A model generated the notes under the pieces. That model was given only the letters and a program-made list of their open reading frames with translations, was not told the DNA's origin and made no database searches. A DNA stretch of 64,000 nt. Origin: Elmis aenea. Lineage: Eukaryota > Arthropoda > Insecta > Coleoptera > Elmidae. Positions 13,751-25,316 of the stretch are shown here, piece by piece. A program made the position numbers and the translations under genes. Location of the stretch: the NCBI GenBank assembly GCA_947652605.1, contig OX393576.1:62100966-62164965 (forward strand). Direction: 5' to 3'. The number at the start of each line of letters is the position of its first letter. Positions within the stretch are counted from its first letter, which is position 1.

Positions 13751-14228
13751 GTGAAATGGCGGTAAATCGACAGACATCAAAGGCTTGTGGCTCGACGGAT
13801 GACGATCTTCAGCACGCTCGTGCACCTGTTCTCACGGCTGTCTAGGTTTTGTAGGGAGATTAGCCGCCTTTACACACAGACGCTTTACTGCGCGATTGAA
13901 GGACGTGTATGCTTTCGCGCGCGAAAGATTGCGTGTGTATAGTTCATTTCAAGATATTTTAACCTGACTTACTGGATTTAGCAATGATTATTATTAGGCA
14001 CCCGTGGAGAGATAAGATAATCCCTTGAAAATCTGTTAAGTGTTCAGAGGCGTATTAAATAATAACAGTTTTGTGTGTAGATATACACCAGCCTTAAAAC
14101 TAACATTTTTATCAGATTTAAAATCATTGTCATAAAATAACACACCTACCTGACATAATTAATTTTCAGAATCACTTTCGTTATTACCATCTAATGATAT
14201 AATGCAAGTTTGGTTTACATCTGCATAC

Positions 14229-15475
14229 CTATTGTAAATACTCATTCTCAATTTTAATGACGTGTTCAATCGAATTTTTCCAACTTTGGGGCGTTGCATT
14301 CAAAATTGCATCTTTAGTTTTTGCAATAATTGTGGCTTCACTAAATTTTGGGTTATTATTCGTGCGACGAATGTGTTGTTTCAGTTGCCCACAAATTAAT
14401 TCTATTGTATGCAATGATAAGGAGGTAATTTCAAAACAGAATGTCCATGTACTATCGCAATATTGTCAACATAATATTGTTTTTCAATTTTTTTTGTTTT
14501 AAGTACCTCCAACAATTTATGCTTTGAATATGTGTCTTCGTAGAAGAGATTATTTTGCTCCAAAAATAGTTTCATTTCATCTTTACTGCTATTTGAAGCG
14601 GGAACCTTTATTATTTGTCTACTATGATATGATGCATTATGCATCACTATCACGCTTTTTTTTGGCAACACCGGTAACAATTTCTTTTTAAACCATTCTT
14701 CGATTAACTTTGATGACATGTCTTCGTGATAATCAAGACGGCTTTTTTGAATATTTTTTGCAAAAAGCAAAACTTCTTCAATCCAACCATTTTCTGAGCC
14801 CGCGTGTAAAATGATTATTCTTTTTGCTCGATTATGAGGCACGTTTAGCTGGCATTCGTTTTTGTCGTCGATCCATCCTTTCTTTATCGTATCATTTGTG
14901 TCGTACCACGTTTCATCTAAATAACAAATAAATCGACCTTCGTCTCGATTTTTTTAAATTGTTGCTAAATATTGGTATCGCAACTTTCTTATTCTATCAC
15001 ATTCCATAATATTGAGACGTTTATTAATTGTCTGATATTTGAAACCGTTTTCAATTAAAGTACGCCATAATGTTGATCTGCTGCACGTTACATCTGTATT
15101 TTCTATAAGTTTATTATGTAGACTGTCTATAGTTGCTACGATATTTTGTTTATAAAGATTATAAAGCGTTCTTCGAATTATATCTATATTCCAGCTTTTA
15201 CTTTTTCTGTCACCATTATCATTTCTTGTTTTTCGTTCTTGAACATCATGTTTCACTATGTTATAAACACTACAGTAATTAACTTCTGCTAACTGTGACG
15301 TTCTTTTAATTATTTCTTTATAACACATCTCTTTATTTTCATTTTTTAAGTTTTTATAGACATTTAGTACTATATTTTTGGCTTGGATACCAAGATGAGA
15401 TTTAATTTTTAAACAAGTTTTTTCTGATACGACTTCTTCGTTCGTTTGAGATTCCTCACACCAAGGTCTCCACAT
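14229..15475 (-). pseudogene. DDE transposase (Tc1/mariner/IS630-like), inactive
   Basis: Reads on the minus strand from MWRPWCEESQTNEE (15475). First catalytic Asp in ICYLDETWYDTND. The second catalytic position reads VIVMHNASYHS, where the family has Asp, so His replaces it. The third region IELICGQLK has its Glu. Breaks: one in-frame TAA at 14954-14956, and a frameshift near 14402-14414 between PPYHC and IELI. The N-terminal part has a helix-turn-helix character (TCSRSTLWRTLIENGFKYQ). About 415 residues if joined, normal for this type. Three independent lesions make it non-functional. Confidence 0.85.
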
Positions 15476-18058
15476 GTTTTATTTTGTGAATATAACAATA
15501 ATGAAGTTAACACTTTGAGAATAACTTTGTCACTAAATATACAAATGTTTACTTTAACAAAATCTTAACCCTTGTTTAAACCTGTTTACCACACGCTAGT
15601 CGTTCAAAACATATATGTAGTTGTCTAAAGATGAATATCCGCCTGTAGACGAAAGAATTAATAACGGATTCTATTAATTTATATATGAAAAGTAAAGAAT
15701 ACAAAATTAGAAATTTGCGTGTTAAGGCATACAGAAAAATAATAGACTTTTGAAAAGAACGAGGATTTCCGGAAGCCAATTGAGATTTAGTTGAAAAATA
15801 AATCAGTTTGAGGAGATCCTTTAGAAAGGAATTAAAAAATACCGTGAAAGCCAGCGAAGCGGATGTGGTACTAATAAAGTATATCATTCGTCGCTGTGGT
15901 ATTACAACTTGCTACTATAGTCTTTCACCCAAAACCTCCGTTTTTGTCTTCTACTTTTTAAGACTTCACTTACACCAGCAAAAGCCGCAGCCAGTGCGAT
16001 ATTTTTTATTTTAAATTCAATTTCTTACGCAAAGTAAAATTAACAAAACCTCGCACTCCAGCTAAAAGTGTGCAACTTACAAGCGCTCCACGAGATTCAC
16101 TGTCGCCAAGCAAAGCGTGCGCGATTCAGCTTTAAGTTGGAGCTCGTCATGGCTCGCGACTTGCCAAGCCACGAGCCGTAGCTCGGAATTCGGCAGACCA
16201 CGAGCCTACAAGCACGAGCCGCGAGCCGCGCGAGGCTCGCCGAGTCACAGGCCGTGGGACACCGGCTTTATAAGGATGAGCAGTTGTCATAGCATAATTC
16301 CAAGGCCCTACAGATTTTTGACAAAACACGTTTTTTAATTTGCTTAATTATTAGTAAGTTATTGGGAAACTAAAAATTAATATTGATTACATTTCTGGAT
16401 ACAGATTTTTTTCTCTACAAATAACCTATTTGCACTTTTTTTCTAAAATAATTAGGGAGATAATATACCTACGACTTTTAAAGTTTTACCATTGAAATTG
16501 CTATGTTGCGTGATCCAAGTCTACACCCTGTATATGGGGTTGAGCAAATTTTCCTATGCAATACAAAATCTAGTATCTACACTAAATATGTTTTCCGAAG
16601 ATATTTCATCTCCTTTTTAATGTTTTGCGTAAAAATGCATTAAAGATTTTTTGCTCATCGGCTGTATCTAGGTGGTTACCTTGTTGCCATATTCAAGTTC
16701 AAAATCTTATTATTGATATAGAATTATTGATGCGAAGTTTAACCAACTCCAGGTTGGTCACCTTACCTTGTTGAAATCGTCGAAACCGCTTTGATACCGA
16801 CTGCGAGGATGACGTCTCATTAACTTTTCATAGCTAGGGTTTGCCTTTAGATCATTCAGCAAATCATAAAGCATTAAGGAACACACCAGTTACTCCTGAA
16901 TACCGTTACTAGATGCGAATTCAGTCTATAAGCGTTTGTTTCTTGAATTCCATGATGCCCTAGAGATTTTAAAAATAATTTTGTATGCTAAATGATAAAA
17001 AAATTGGAGTTTTTTCACGAACACACAGTTTTTTTAACATTAGTAATTTTTACTCGATACTAAAGAAACCAATTGCCAATGGCACAATTTACTAGCTATA
17101 AGTTATGTGCGTCACTATGAATCATTATTTATAACATCCACTTAACAGATAATATTCTAGTTAGGCATAACTAGACACCTGAATAGGTGACCATGCTCAT
17201 TTATAGTGTCGATATATGCAATATGTTTGCGAAGCAATAGAGCTAGCTGCATTCCTAACCCGACTCCTACAAGATTCTGACGAGAATTTTAATAGATTGT
17301 GGCAGATGAACTAAGGCAAATGGGATGTAGCTTGGGTATTAATGTATTAGTTTTCCTCTACCTATGTGTTTGATCTTCTGTTGAGTAAAGCATTGCACGA
17401 AACGTTATTCAATATCGTCTTGTCTTAGATGTACAGACAAATCTAGAATAGATTCATTAAAAGTAATTCCAGGAGAATCTATCGAAAGAAAAAAAAAACA
17501 TTAGTTCGCGATAAAAAGTATTTAATAGTGTGAATATTGTACACAAAAATGATTTGTAAAAAGTAGGCTTTAATTTCTTAAATAATAATAGCACTTGGGG
17601 TAATTTTATACCGTCATATTTTATTATTAGTCATGTTCTAATCCATAACTTAGCCTTGAACTAATGGCTGCCCAGAGGCTTCGAAAATTTTACTTACTGG
17701 TTGATATTGCTTTTTTAGCTTCCTGTTTCGTCCTTAAATGTCCTAGGATGGTTTAAAGACCACCTAAAAATGACTAGACATTTTGTTCTAGAAACACGTA
17801 AAAACACAGTCCCGATTACGGTTACAGACGGGTATATTTAAAATTTTACTTTAGAGATCTATTACTAACTAGGGAGGGTTACGAAACGTTGTCGCTAGAA
17901 TTTGATTAAGGCTGTGTTTATTGCATCAATGAAATCAAAACTAAATGTTTTTCAGAGTTATACGTGCCACTGGTCATTTTCTTCGGAAAAATAGGGGAAA
18001 CAATGAAAAATTGGTACAAAAAGGTAATTTTTGCGATCGCGTTGGCCATGAAATCGTC

Positions 18059-18393
18059 AGAGACAAAATCGAAATTCTTCTATTCACCAATGCGGGCATC
18101 CTTTGCAAGTAAAATGGTGCAAAGTTTTTGAAAATATTTCAAACGGTTCCGAAGAAAAACGTCAAAAACGAAACCCCTACATAAGCGCGAAGATTTGAGA
18201 AGTTGTGGTATGTCTGTATAACTATATCTATGCGACTTGCATAGGCGTTTAACATGGGGAAGACGTTTTTATAAACGTCTCGTTTTTCGCGTTTGTCTCC
18301 GGAACCGTTTAAGATTTTTCCACAAACGTTGCACCATTTTACTTGCAAAGGATGCCGCGCATTGGTAAATAGAAAAATTTAGATTTTGTCTTT
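18059..18393. repeat. Snap-back MITE, 335 bp
   Basis: Arms containing CCTTTGCAAGTAAAATGGTG (18100s) and its inverse CACCATTTTACTTGCAAAGG (18330s), also AAACGGTTCC and GGAACCGTTT. Loop about 70 bp. No coding content. Confidence 0.8.
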
Positions 18394-18450
18394 GAACAAA
18401 AGCACGCTCAATTTTTCTAAATTCAACCAATGAGCATAGAGCATTTTACT

Positions 18451-18474
18451 TTTTTACTGCCTAGGCAGTAAAAA
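18451..18474. repeat. Perfect 24 bp palindrome
   Basis: Centre ACTGCCTAGGCAGT flanked by T5 and A5, perfectly self-complementary. Purpose unknown; it may be the core of a decayed MITE. Confidence 0.6.
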
Positions 18475-19651
18475 TGGTTATTACAGCCGCTTTTGGGTAC
18501 TTATTGAGCTAGACGATTGCAGAAAAAAGTATATTGCGCTTTAAAAATGGTAAAATCGCGACGGTCCGGGAAGTTTAAAAAAATCACTTAAACATTTAAA
18601 AAATTCACCAAAAGAGCTTAGTTGGGTACCCGGTTATTGATATAGGGGTTAAACTAAGTTAAGACTAAAGTAGAACTAGTAAAAGATACAATCACCCTCG
18701 TTATCCATTGAGCTGAAAATCACGAGTTTTACATATTTCACATTGCCTATTTTTCGACCTAATGAACAGATTTTCGATCACAGCTGCAGTATTTTCTGAT
18801 ACGTTCAATATCAACTTTTCCTTTACATAAGGCGATACGGTGGTTGAAAATTTATTAATACGGTAATCTTAGCACTTCCAAGCATCACGAACATATATCT
18901 TTTGCCACAACTTTGTAATCCCTCGCGACCGGCATGTCACAGCTCAGTATTCACATTACGTTTTAAACATATGACCTTTCGTTCGAAAGGGAGTGTTATT
19001 TATTTAAATAAAGTATCTTTAACTAATTCCTCGTTTCTTATACTTCACTGAGTAATAAACATCAGAAGCTTGAAGTAGTACGCAAATAAAACTATATCAA
19101 TTTTTAGTCATTAATTTTGCCCCAGAAAACAAAAGCTTAACTCTGTTTTACAGAACATGCTACAGAAGTACTTGAAATATATTTTATTGGTTTCGTTATA
19201 CGAAAAAGAATATTTTAATTGTTGGTGTGGCGAAACATTTCTAGTGCTTTTTTATTCAGTGCACTTTAAATATTTAAAATAACTAGAAATGCTGAGGTTG
19301 TATTTCTGTGATAAGATATGAAAGTTTAATCAAAGTTCCACTAATATTTTGAATACATTATGTATCCTTGAATATAAATTTATAATTAAAACAACGATTG
19401 TGCTAACCGATTTGAATAATTTAACTAGGCGGTCTGCAAATGAGGTAGACACATCTGCTGTACTTTGCACTTAATTTTTTCATTCAGTTATGATTGTTTG
19501 TTTAAGAGGATTATCAGATTGCATTTCAGCATTTAAAACGTGCCATTAGGATGTAATGTAGGCAAATAAAGGGTCTTTCTACAAGAGATGTAGGTTTTGT
19601 TTTTTAAATAAAATTTCAAAGAATTACGAAAATTAATTTTTTAAAATTTGG

Positions 19652-20310
19652 TTAGAGAGTATAGGCAAAGGCGTATAGATTATGTATAGAATAGCACATC
19701 ATACAAATGGCCGCCTCTGCTTTTTTACGGACCGCCGCCCTTTTCTTGATAATTTTGATCATTTTTTCGCAAAAATCCGGCTCTATCTTGGCAATAGCCG
19801 CTTCGACGTTGGCTTTGAGAACGTGAATTGACTGTGGATTATTGACTTTGGCTTTTCCTTTATTATAGACCCAAATAAAAATTTCCAATGGCCTTAAATC
19901 GCATGATCTTGGTGGCTAATTGATGTCGCCATTTCTCGAAATCTAATAATGACCTGAAAACTTGCAACGCAGTAATTGTTCTGCCACTTGTATGGTACGG
20001 TGGCATTATCTTGTTGGAAGTGGAGGTCCGCTATATCCTTAATATCCAGCTCGGGCCACAAAAAGTTGGTCAACACGTCCTTATAGCGCACTCCATTGAC
20101 CGAAACAGCCCTTCCAGCATTGTTCTCAAAGAATTGAGGTGTTTGGACCTTCTTTGACACTTTTACTCACTGCGGCAATATTTTCGATTGAACCCGAGTG
20201 GTCTTTGGCGCCTTTAGAAAAATGCACACATTTTGCAAAGTGTATTTGTAGAACAACGTGAATTTTCGTAATAAAATTCAACGATTTGTATGCGTTCTGC
20301 GATTGTGTAT
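19652..20310 (-). pseudogene. Mariner-like transposase, internally deleted
   Basis: On the minus strand: an N-terminal piece (YTIAERIQIVEFYYENSRCS) at about 20310-20240, then NAGRAVSVNGVRYKDVLTNF and LWPELDIKDIADLHFQQDNA with the second catalytic Asp, then after a frameshift near 19890-19910 PLEIFIWVYNKGKAKVNNPQ and SIHVLKANVEAAIAKI. This block order and wording are typical of insect mariner-like transposases. The helix-turn-helix to first-Asp region is missing. Confidence 0.85.
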
Positions 20311-20359
20311 CGCACCTAGATAAATTCTACTAGGATATAGATGACAAGTCTAGAAACAT

Positions 20360-20546
20360 TCTTCGCCCACAATTCTTCGCCCACAGTTCTTCGCCTCCAC
20401 AATTCTTCGCCTCCACAATTCTTCGCCCACAATTCTTCGCCTCCACAATTCTTCGCATCCACAATTCTTCGCCAACAATTCTTCGCCCACAGTTGTTCGC
20501 CTCCACAATTCTTCGCCCACATTTCTTCGCCTACACAATTTTTCGC
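20360..20546. repeat. Tandem CACAATTCTTCGCC(TCC) minisatellite
   Basis: About 12 imperfect units of 13-17 bp, alternating a form ending CCCA and a form ending CCTCCA. Open in several frames simply because the units contain no stops; not a gene. Confidence 0.9.
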
Positions 20547-20654
20547 CGCATACTAGCATATCACAAATTTTATTTGTTAATTAATGTGATTGTTTTTATT
20601 GATAACATAATTATTACAGATTATTTTACATTAGCCTACAGTTGTTTCTAGTAT

Positions 20655-20796
20655 ATTAAGGATCTCCACAGACCGAAGCGATGGCGGTGGTGGTCAGATT
20701 TAACCTTAGGAAACAAGTGGGACGCACGATCTCACTCACTCACTAAGGTTAAATCTGACCGCCACCGCCACCGCTTCGGTCTGTGGAGACCTTAAT
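20655..20796. repeat. 142 bp near-perfect palindromic MITE
   Basis: ATTAAGGATCTCCACAGACC through GGTCAGATTTAACCTTA reappears inverted ending at 20796. Only about 35 bp of loop. GC-rich GGCGGTGG/CCACCGCC arms contrast with the surroundings. Confidence 0.9.
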
Positions 20797-21182
20797 ACTT
20801 CTTTTAATATTATGTTTAAAAATTGCTACATAAATAGCGTATGTTGTAATTTTTAATCTTGTTTATGTTATTATAGTATGAATATAAATTAAATTAACCT
20901 AACATATCCTATCCTAATCTGACCTAACCTAACCTAATGTAAAATAATCTGTAAAAATTACGTTATAAATAAAAACTATCACATTTACAAACAAAAATTG
21001 TGCGGCGAAAATTTGTGGAGGCGAAGAATTGTGTAGGTGAAGAATTGTGGAGGCGAAGAATTGTGGGCGAAGAATATTCCAGACACGATAGATAACAGCT
21101 GTCAAATAAAAACTTTGAAAAGTTTGGCAAATGAAAAATGTTTTGCAATTCAAATCCTACACCTCTTGTTGAAACGCCCTTT

Positions 21183-23305
21183 ATATTTGAAACTATTCAG
21201 CTGATTTATTTTAATAACAAAATGTACAGATAAAAAAACTTTATTGATAATCCAAAAGGACCATCAACCACATATAGTGATAATTTCAAAGGATTCTTTC
21301 ACGGGAAATGGAAATATTTATTAAACTAATGTTGTACATCGTGAACCTCCTGCAGTTTTTGATATTGAAGTATTTTTCTTATTTCCATCTTTATTGTGAG
21401 ACATAAAAAAGTACTAGTAATATTTAAATCACAAACTGTGATTCATTCACATTATTGAAAAAGTATAATTAAAATGACTTGATAATGACTTATGTGACAT
21501 CTCTAAAGAATTTTTTTTTTAGAAATGCTATAGATCAGTTTAGAGACCATTTATCATTTGCAATTTGTAAATAAAAGGTAGCATTCTAACTTATTTGTTA
21601 ATTAAACTTATCTGTGTTATATAAATGAATCGTTTTCGAACTTTTTATTACTCTTCAACAATGCAGTTATGTAAGTATTCTTCTGTATGTTTTTGAAATT
21701 CTGAATAATCGCAGTTTTTTTATAATATTGGCGTTAAATTAATACAATAAAAACATGACAATAAAAACTGGTTCAGACGGTTTTTTTAAATAAAGGTGAG
21801 TATTGTTATTAAGTTTCAAAAAAATTTACATATAAATTGGGTTTTTATCACAATCCAGATATCTCTAACCATTTCAGAGATATTGCTTAAATGTGATGTG
21901 ATTTTTTTTATCTGCTATACTTACTGCCAAATATTGTTTGCTATCCGTCACATATTTTTTAAAAATATACGAAACGATAAAGCTAGTCTGAATACTGTTA
22001 GAATGGAACAGAATCTGGCAAAATCCTGTATGATATAACATGATTTATAAAAATGAAAAGTACACTGTATCTGACATTTGCGACTTTGATGTTTAAGTTT
22101 GAGTGCTTTATTCTTGTATGTGCTTTTCAAACATGAAATACCAGTTCTTTCTGCTATCTTTACTGTGAATTATTGACATGTAGTGTAAAGTTGAAATACA
22201 GCTATATTTTGAAAACTTTTCCAACAGAAACCTTACATTTTTTCCAATGTTTAAAACGTACTTCGTAAACCTTACCTAGTTTTTGATTCTGAAAAAGTAT
22301 ATTTGCATTTATATGTGTAACATATGCTATGTAATTGAAATATTGTGACAAAAAAAATGTTTATTGATATTGATAAATTAGTAGGAGTATAAGTTTTTAA
22401 AATACGTTAGTAGATATTTTTTTCCCATTATTTTAAATTGGTTACTCTTAAGTAGCTCCCACCCAATAAAGTGATTTTATTGGAATATAAATGGCATACG
22501 TACAAAACCAGCTCAAATAATTTTGACTTTGTCAGGTGCCATTTATTTGAAAAGTTAGCATAGAAGTTACTGAAGTTAGTTCTACAAAAATAAAATTGCC
22601 TATGTTTGAAACAGGGATGTTAGCTTCTGCTGGTAACTGTTTGGCAGCATTGATATTCAAAAAGCGTCGAATATTGGTGGGCTTCTGATAATCATTACCC
22701 GCGTTGCACTCGAGGGAAATGCATTTTGACTATGATGGCATGTTCTAACAAATTGAAATATATTACATGCCCGAGAAACGAGAACATAAAATTTTAATTT
22801 AACAGTTATCCGGAGTGTGGAGGCGTTTATCCCTTGAAAAAGGGCACGTGTCATCGATTGATTTTTGGACGCGTTTTTATTCAGGATTTTAGTTTGATTT
22901 AATTAGACATTGAATTCACAGAAGTTTAATACAGACCCTTCTCGATTTACGAACAAGTATCGTTCCTAGAGATCGTTCGTTTTAAATTCCTTAGATTTTA
23001 CGATGACTATTGAAAACTTTTTTCATTGATGCGTTTGCAATATTTTTTAACTTTGGACATGAATTTTGATATACGTTAAAGCTTGTGCACGTAACTTGAA
23101 TGTTCGTAAGTAGAAAACTGTCTATAGACTACTTTTCCTTTGTTATCGTCCAAATATCATTTTTATGGTCAGTAAAACCGATTTATTCATTAGCTAGTTA
23201 GCAGTAGTGCTTTTATTCATTTAATTATTTTTATGTCCTACTTAGGTACATACAAAATTTTAGCAGTCCAACAATATCTTGTAGCAAAATTATTTAATGC
23301 TTAAT
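21183..23305. other. No gene recognised
   Basis: AT-rich spacer. Short open frames only. No inverted-repeat element or splice-supported exon was seen. Confidence 0.5.
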
Positions 23306-24570
23306 ATACAGGGTGTCCCAGATTACATTTCCAGCATGGGAATCTGATTTACCTATTATAAGAGATACGGTTTTGTTTAAATTAGATAAATGATTCCTTA
23401 GTATGTGAGGAGCCACAAAAAGTACAAATTGCTTGTCCTTCTGATGTTTTTGGTGTTATAGCAAAAAATATGAAAATGTCGAATTTCTTTTTTCTCTCAT
23501 AACTTTTTTTGTCTTTATCATTAAATCTATTTTTTCTTTGGTACCTTCTGAAGATACTTTTTTAAGTAGAATGTAATAACTATTATCTTAGATTTTTTTA
23601 ATCACTTTACATTTCTGAGATATTATACCTAACTTAATTTTTTCTTATGGTCCGTCAAGTTGGCTTTGGAATAATTCGATGTACGGTTTTTCTTGATTTT
23701 CCAAGTTGTTTATAAAAACAGATATGACACAAGATATATCGTTAGAAAGAGGAGAAGAAAACACGTATTACTATTCCAAAATCATTTTGCCCGTCCAATA
23801 CGTTTCATGGCTAACTTAGAATAATATGGGTAAAATACGGTTTTTCTTGAGTTCCTGAGTTATTTATAATAATAGAGATTAGGTACATATGATATATCGT
23901 TAGAAAGAGAAAAAAAAGGCACATCGAACTATTCCAAAGCCATCTTGATGGCCCATAAGAAAAAAAAATAAGTTAGGGGTAATATCTCCAAAAAGCAAAA
24001 GTAATAAAAAAATCTAAGATAATAGTTACATTCTACATAAAAAAGTACCTTCAGAAGGTACAATTTTTTTTTTAAACTGTATTTTTTATTGCACCTAGCT
24101 ACTTTAGCCAACCAGCAATATGCCTTTATGATAGTTCTACTTAAGTTAAGAGTCCACCCGTTGGTGTCTTCTTTTTTTCTTCTGTATTCTTGTTTTCAAG
24201 AACGACACACAACCGCACAGTGCTCTGCTTTACACTAACTCGCTAACTCAAACGGCTTGGTCCGTTTAAACCTTCTCACTAGATGTTGGTTGTCCAAGAG
24301 CTGCAGGGCTTCGGTGTTGATGTGATCATGCAGCAGAAGGTACAAATGAAATTGATTTAATGTTTAAGACAATAAAGTTGTGAGAGAGAAAAAAATCGAC
24401 ATTTTCATATTTTTTGCTATAACATCTGAAGCACGAGCAATTTTGTCCTTTTAAAAATTGATTGTGACTCCTCTCATACTAAGGAATAATTCATTTAATT
24501 TAAACAAACCTGTGTCTCCTATAATAAGCGAGATCCCCATGCTGGAAATGTAATCTGGGACACCCTGTAT
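23306..24570. repeat. Snap-back inverted repeat, CCCAGATTACATTTCC subfamily
   Basis: Left end TACAGGGTGTCCCAGATTAC, right end its inverse at 24551-24570; GGGATCTCGCTTAT motif seen (inverted) on the right arm. Arms pair over about 500 bp. The right arm is broken by a 270 bp retroposed insertion at 24064-24333. Confidence 0.92.
24064..24333 (-). pseudogene. 5'-truncated processed retrocopy of an mRNA 3' end
   Basis: Interrupts one arm of a palindrome and is flanked by 12 bp direct repeats CAGAAGGTACAA (24052-24063 and 24334-24345). On the minus strand it reads 32 open codons (HDHINTEALQLLDNQHLVRR then FKRTKPFELAS), a TAG at 24235, about 160 bp of 3' UTR-like sequence, an AATAAA, and a terminal A-run (24064-24073 as T). 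These are the marks of LINE-driven retroposition. The source gene is not recognised; a SINE is the alternative, but no clear RNA polymerase III boxes were seen. Confidence 0.7.
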
Positions 24571-25316
24571 AGCGTTCCATTTTTAATTTTTCAAAAGTGT
24601 AAAATTGCTGCAACTCTGTAATTATTTTAATTTCCTTATCGAATCGAAATTATTATCAAACTTTAGAGTGCGTTATGATATAACCATATATTTTTAATAG
24701 AACCGAATGTGTTTTGCGTAACATTTTTCTCGCTTTTGCAGTTGTAAAGTGCAAAGTTTCCTAAAAACCTCGTATTATGCGAGAAATTTTACCTAACTTA
24801 AAAATTTACTACGAACGCTCGAGATATCTTTTTAGACTTGCCATGGTCTTGCAAATTTAATTATGTTTTAGTATAGCATCGATTTTCGGCGTATAAAATG
24901 TCCCCCGTCGATGGTCAACATTCGCAGAGCTTGTTATATATGTCTGTTTATAATTTCATTGTTAAGAAAATTAAGTTAGATTCATGAAATTTATGAAAAT
25001 CAACGCTGTTGGTTGATTTTCGTTATCTTTGTTGTGTATGTTCGGTTATGTAAACTTGAAATTCCATTCCTATTGCGAGTTTGGGAATTAATATTTAGAA
25101 ATCTACATAATAATTTACGACGATATTAAAGCTTAAGCGGCTTTAAAGTAAATAACGGTTTCATTTGTAATGGAAAATGCGTCGTCGAATACAGTTGGAT
25201 TTGAACCAGAAAACTTGTTCATGTTTATTATTTTGCTTGTTGTGTGAAATTTGCGTTATTTTTGTATTCTATTTCCCAATTTTACCAGTTTAGACGTGTG
25301 TTAACTAGTAGTTAGT

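Larger units (their letters stand above)
13524..16268 (-). mobile_element. Tc1/mariner/IS630-type DNA transposon, decayed
   Basis: About 38 bp terminal inverted repeats, AAGCCGGTGTCCCACGGCCT at the left and the inverse at 16230-16268, both bordered by TA, the target of this superfamily. The ends are markedly GC-rich beside the AT-rich interior. The left end carries a direct 118 bp repeat of TGTCCCACGG...GTGGCTCGCC. A minus-strand transposase relic lies at 14229-15475. Confidence 0.85.
13116..16532. mobile_element. Outer palindromic element with ACAGGGTGTAGAC ends, 3.4 kb, interrupted by another transposon
   Basis: Left end ACAGGGTGTAGACTTGGATC and right end GATCCAAGTCTACACCCTGT; arms pair for about 250 bp, to GACAACTGCCCATC (13349-13362) and GATGAGCAGTTGTC (about 16274). 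Everything between is inserted material: a 136 bp palindrome and a decayed DDE transposon. Short matching sequences (GGGTTGAGCA) lie just outside both ends. Confidence 0.88.
20348..21084. mobile_element. Foldback element with tandem-repeat arms
   Basis: Left arm GTCTAGAAACATTCTTCG, right arm inverse GAATATTCCAGAC. Both arms are built from short units CACAATTCTTCGCC(TC)(C) in direct tandem (left about 20360-20546, right about 21001-21074 in inverse). This is the architecture of foldback-type elements. Inserted within the mariner-like transposon. Confidence 0.75.
19568..21182 (-). mobile_element. Mariner-like transposon with nested insertions
   Basis: Ends AAAGGGTCTTTCTACAAGAG (left) and the inverse of AAAGGGCGTTTCAACAAGAG (right), with TA at the borders. 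It holds a deleted transposase on the minus strand, and between that and the right end a foldback element (20348-21084), which itself contains a palindrome (20655-20796). Confidence 0.85.

Noticed and set aside
20341..20556. Regular short repeats that might suggest a CRISPR array or a repetitive coding gene
   Set aside because: Units are contiguous with no unique spacers, an inverse array lies 0.5 kb away, and open frames exist on both strands only because the unit lacks stops. It is a foldback-element arm.
20903..20938. CCTAACCTAACC-like stretch resembling the insect TTAGG telomere repeat
   Set aside because: Only two or three imperfect units inside a transposon nest; too short for telomeric DNA.
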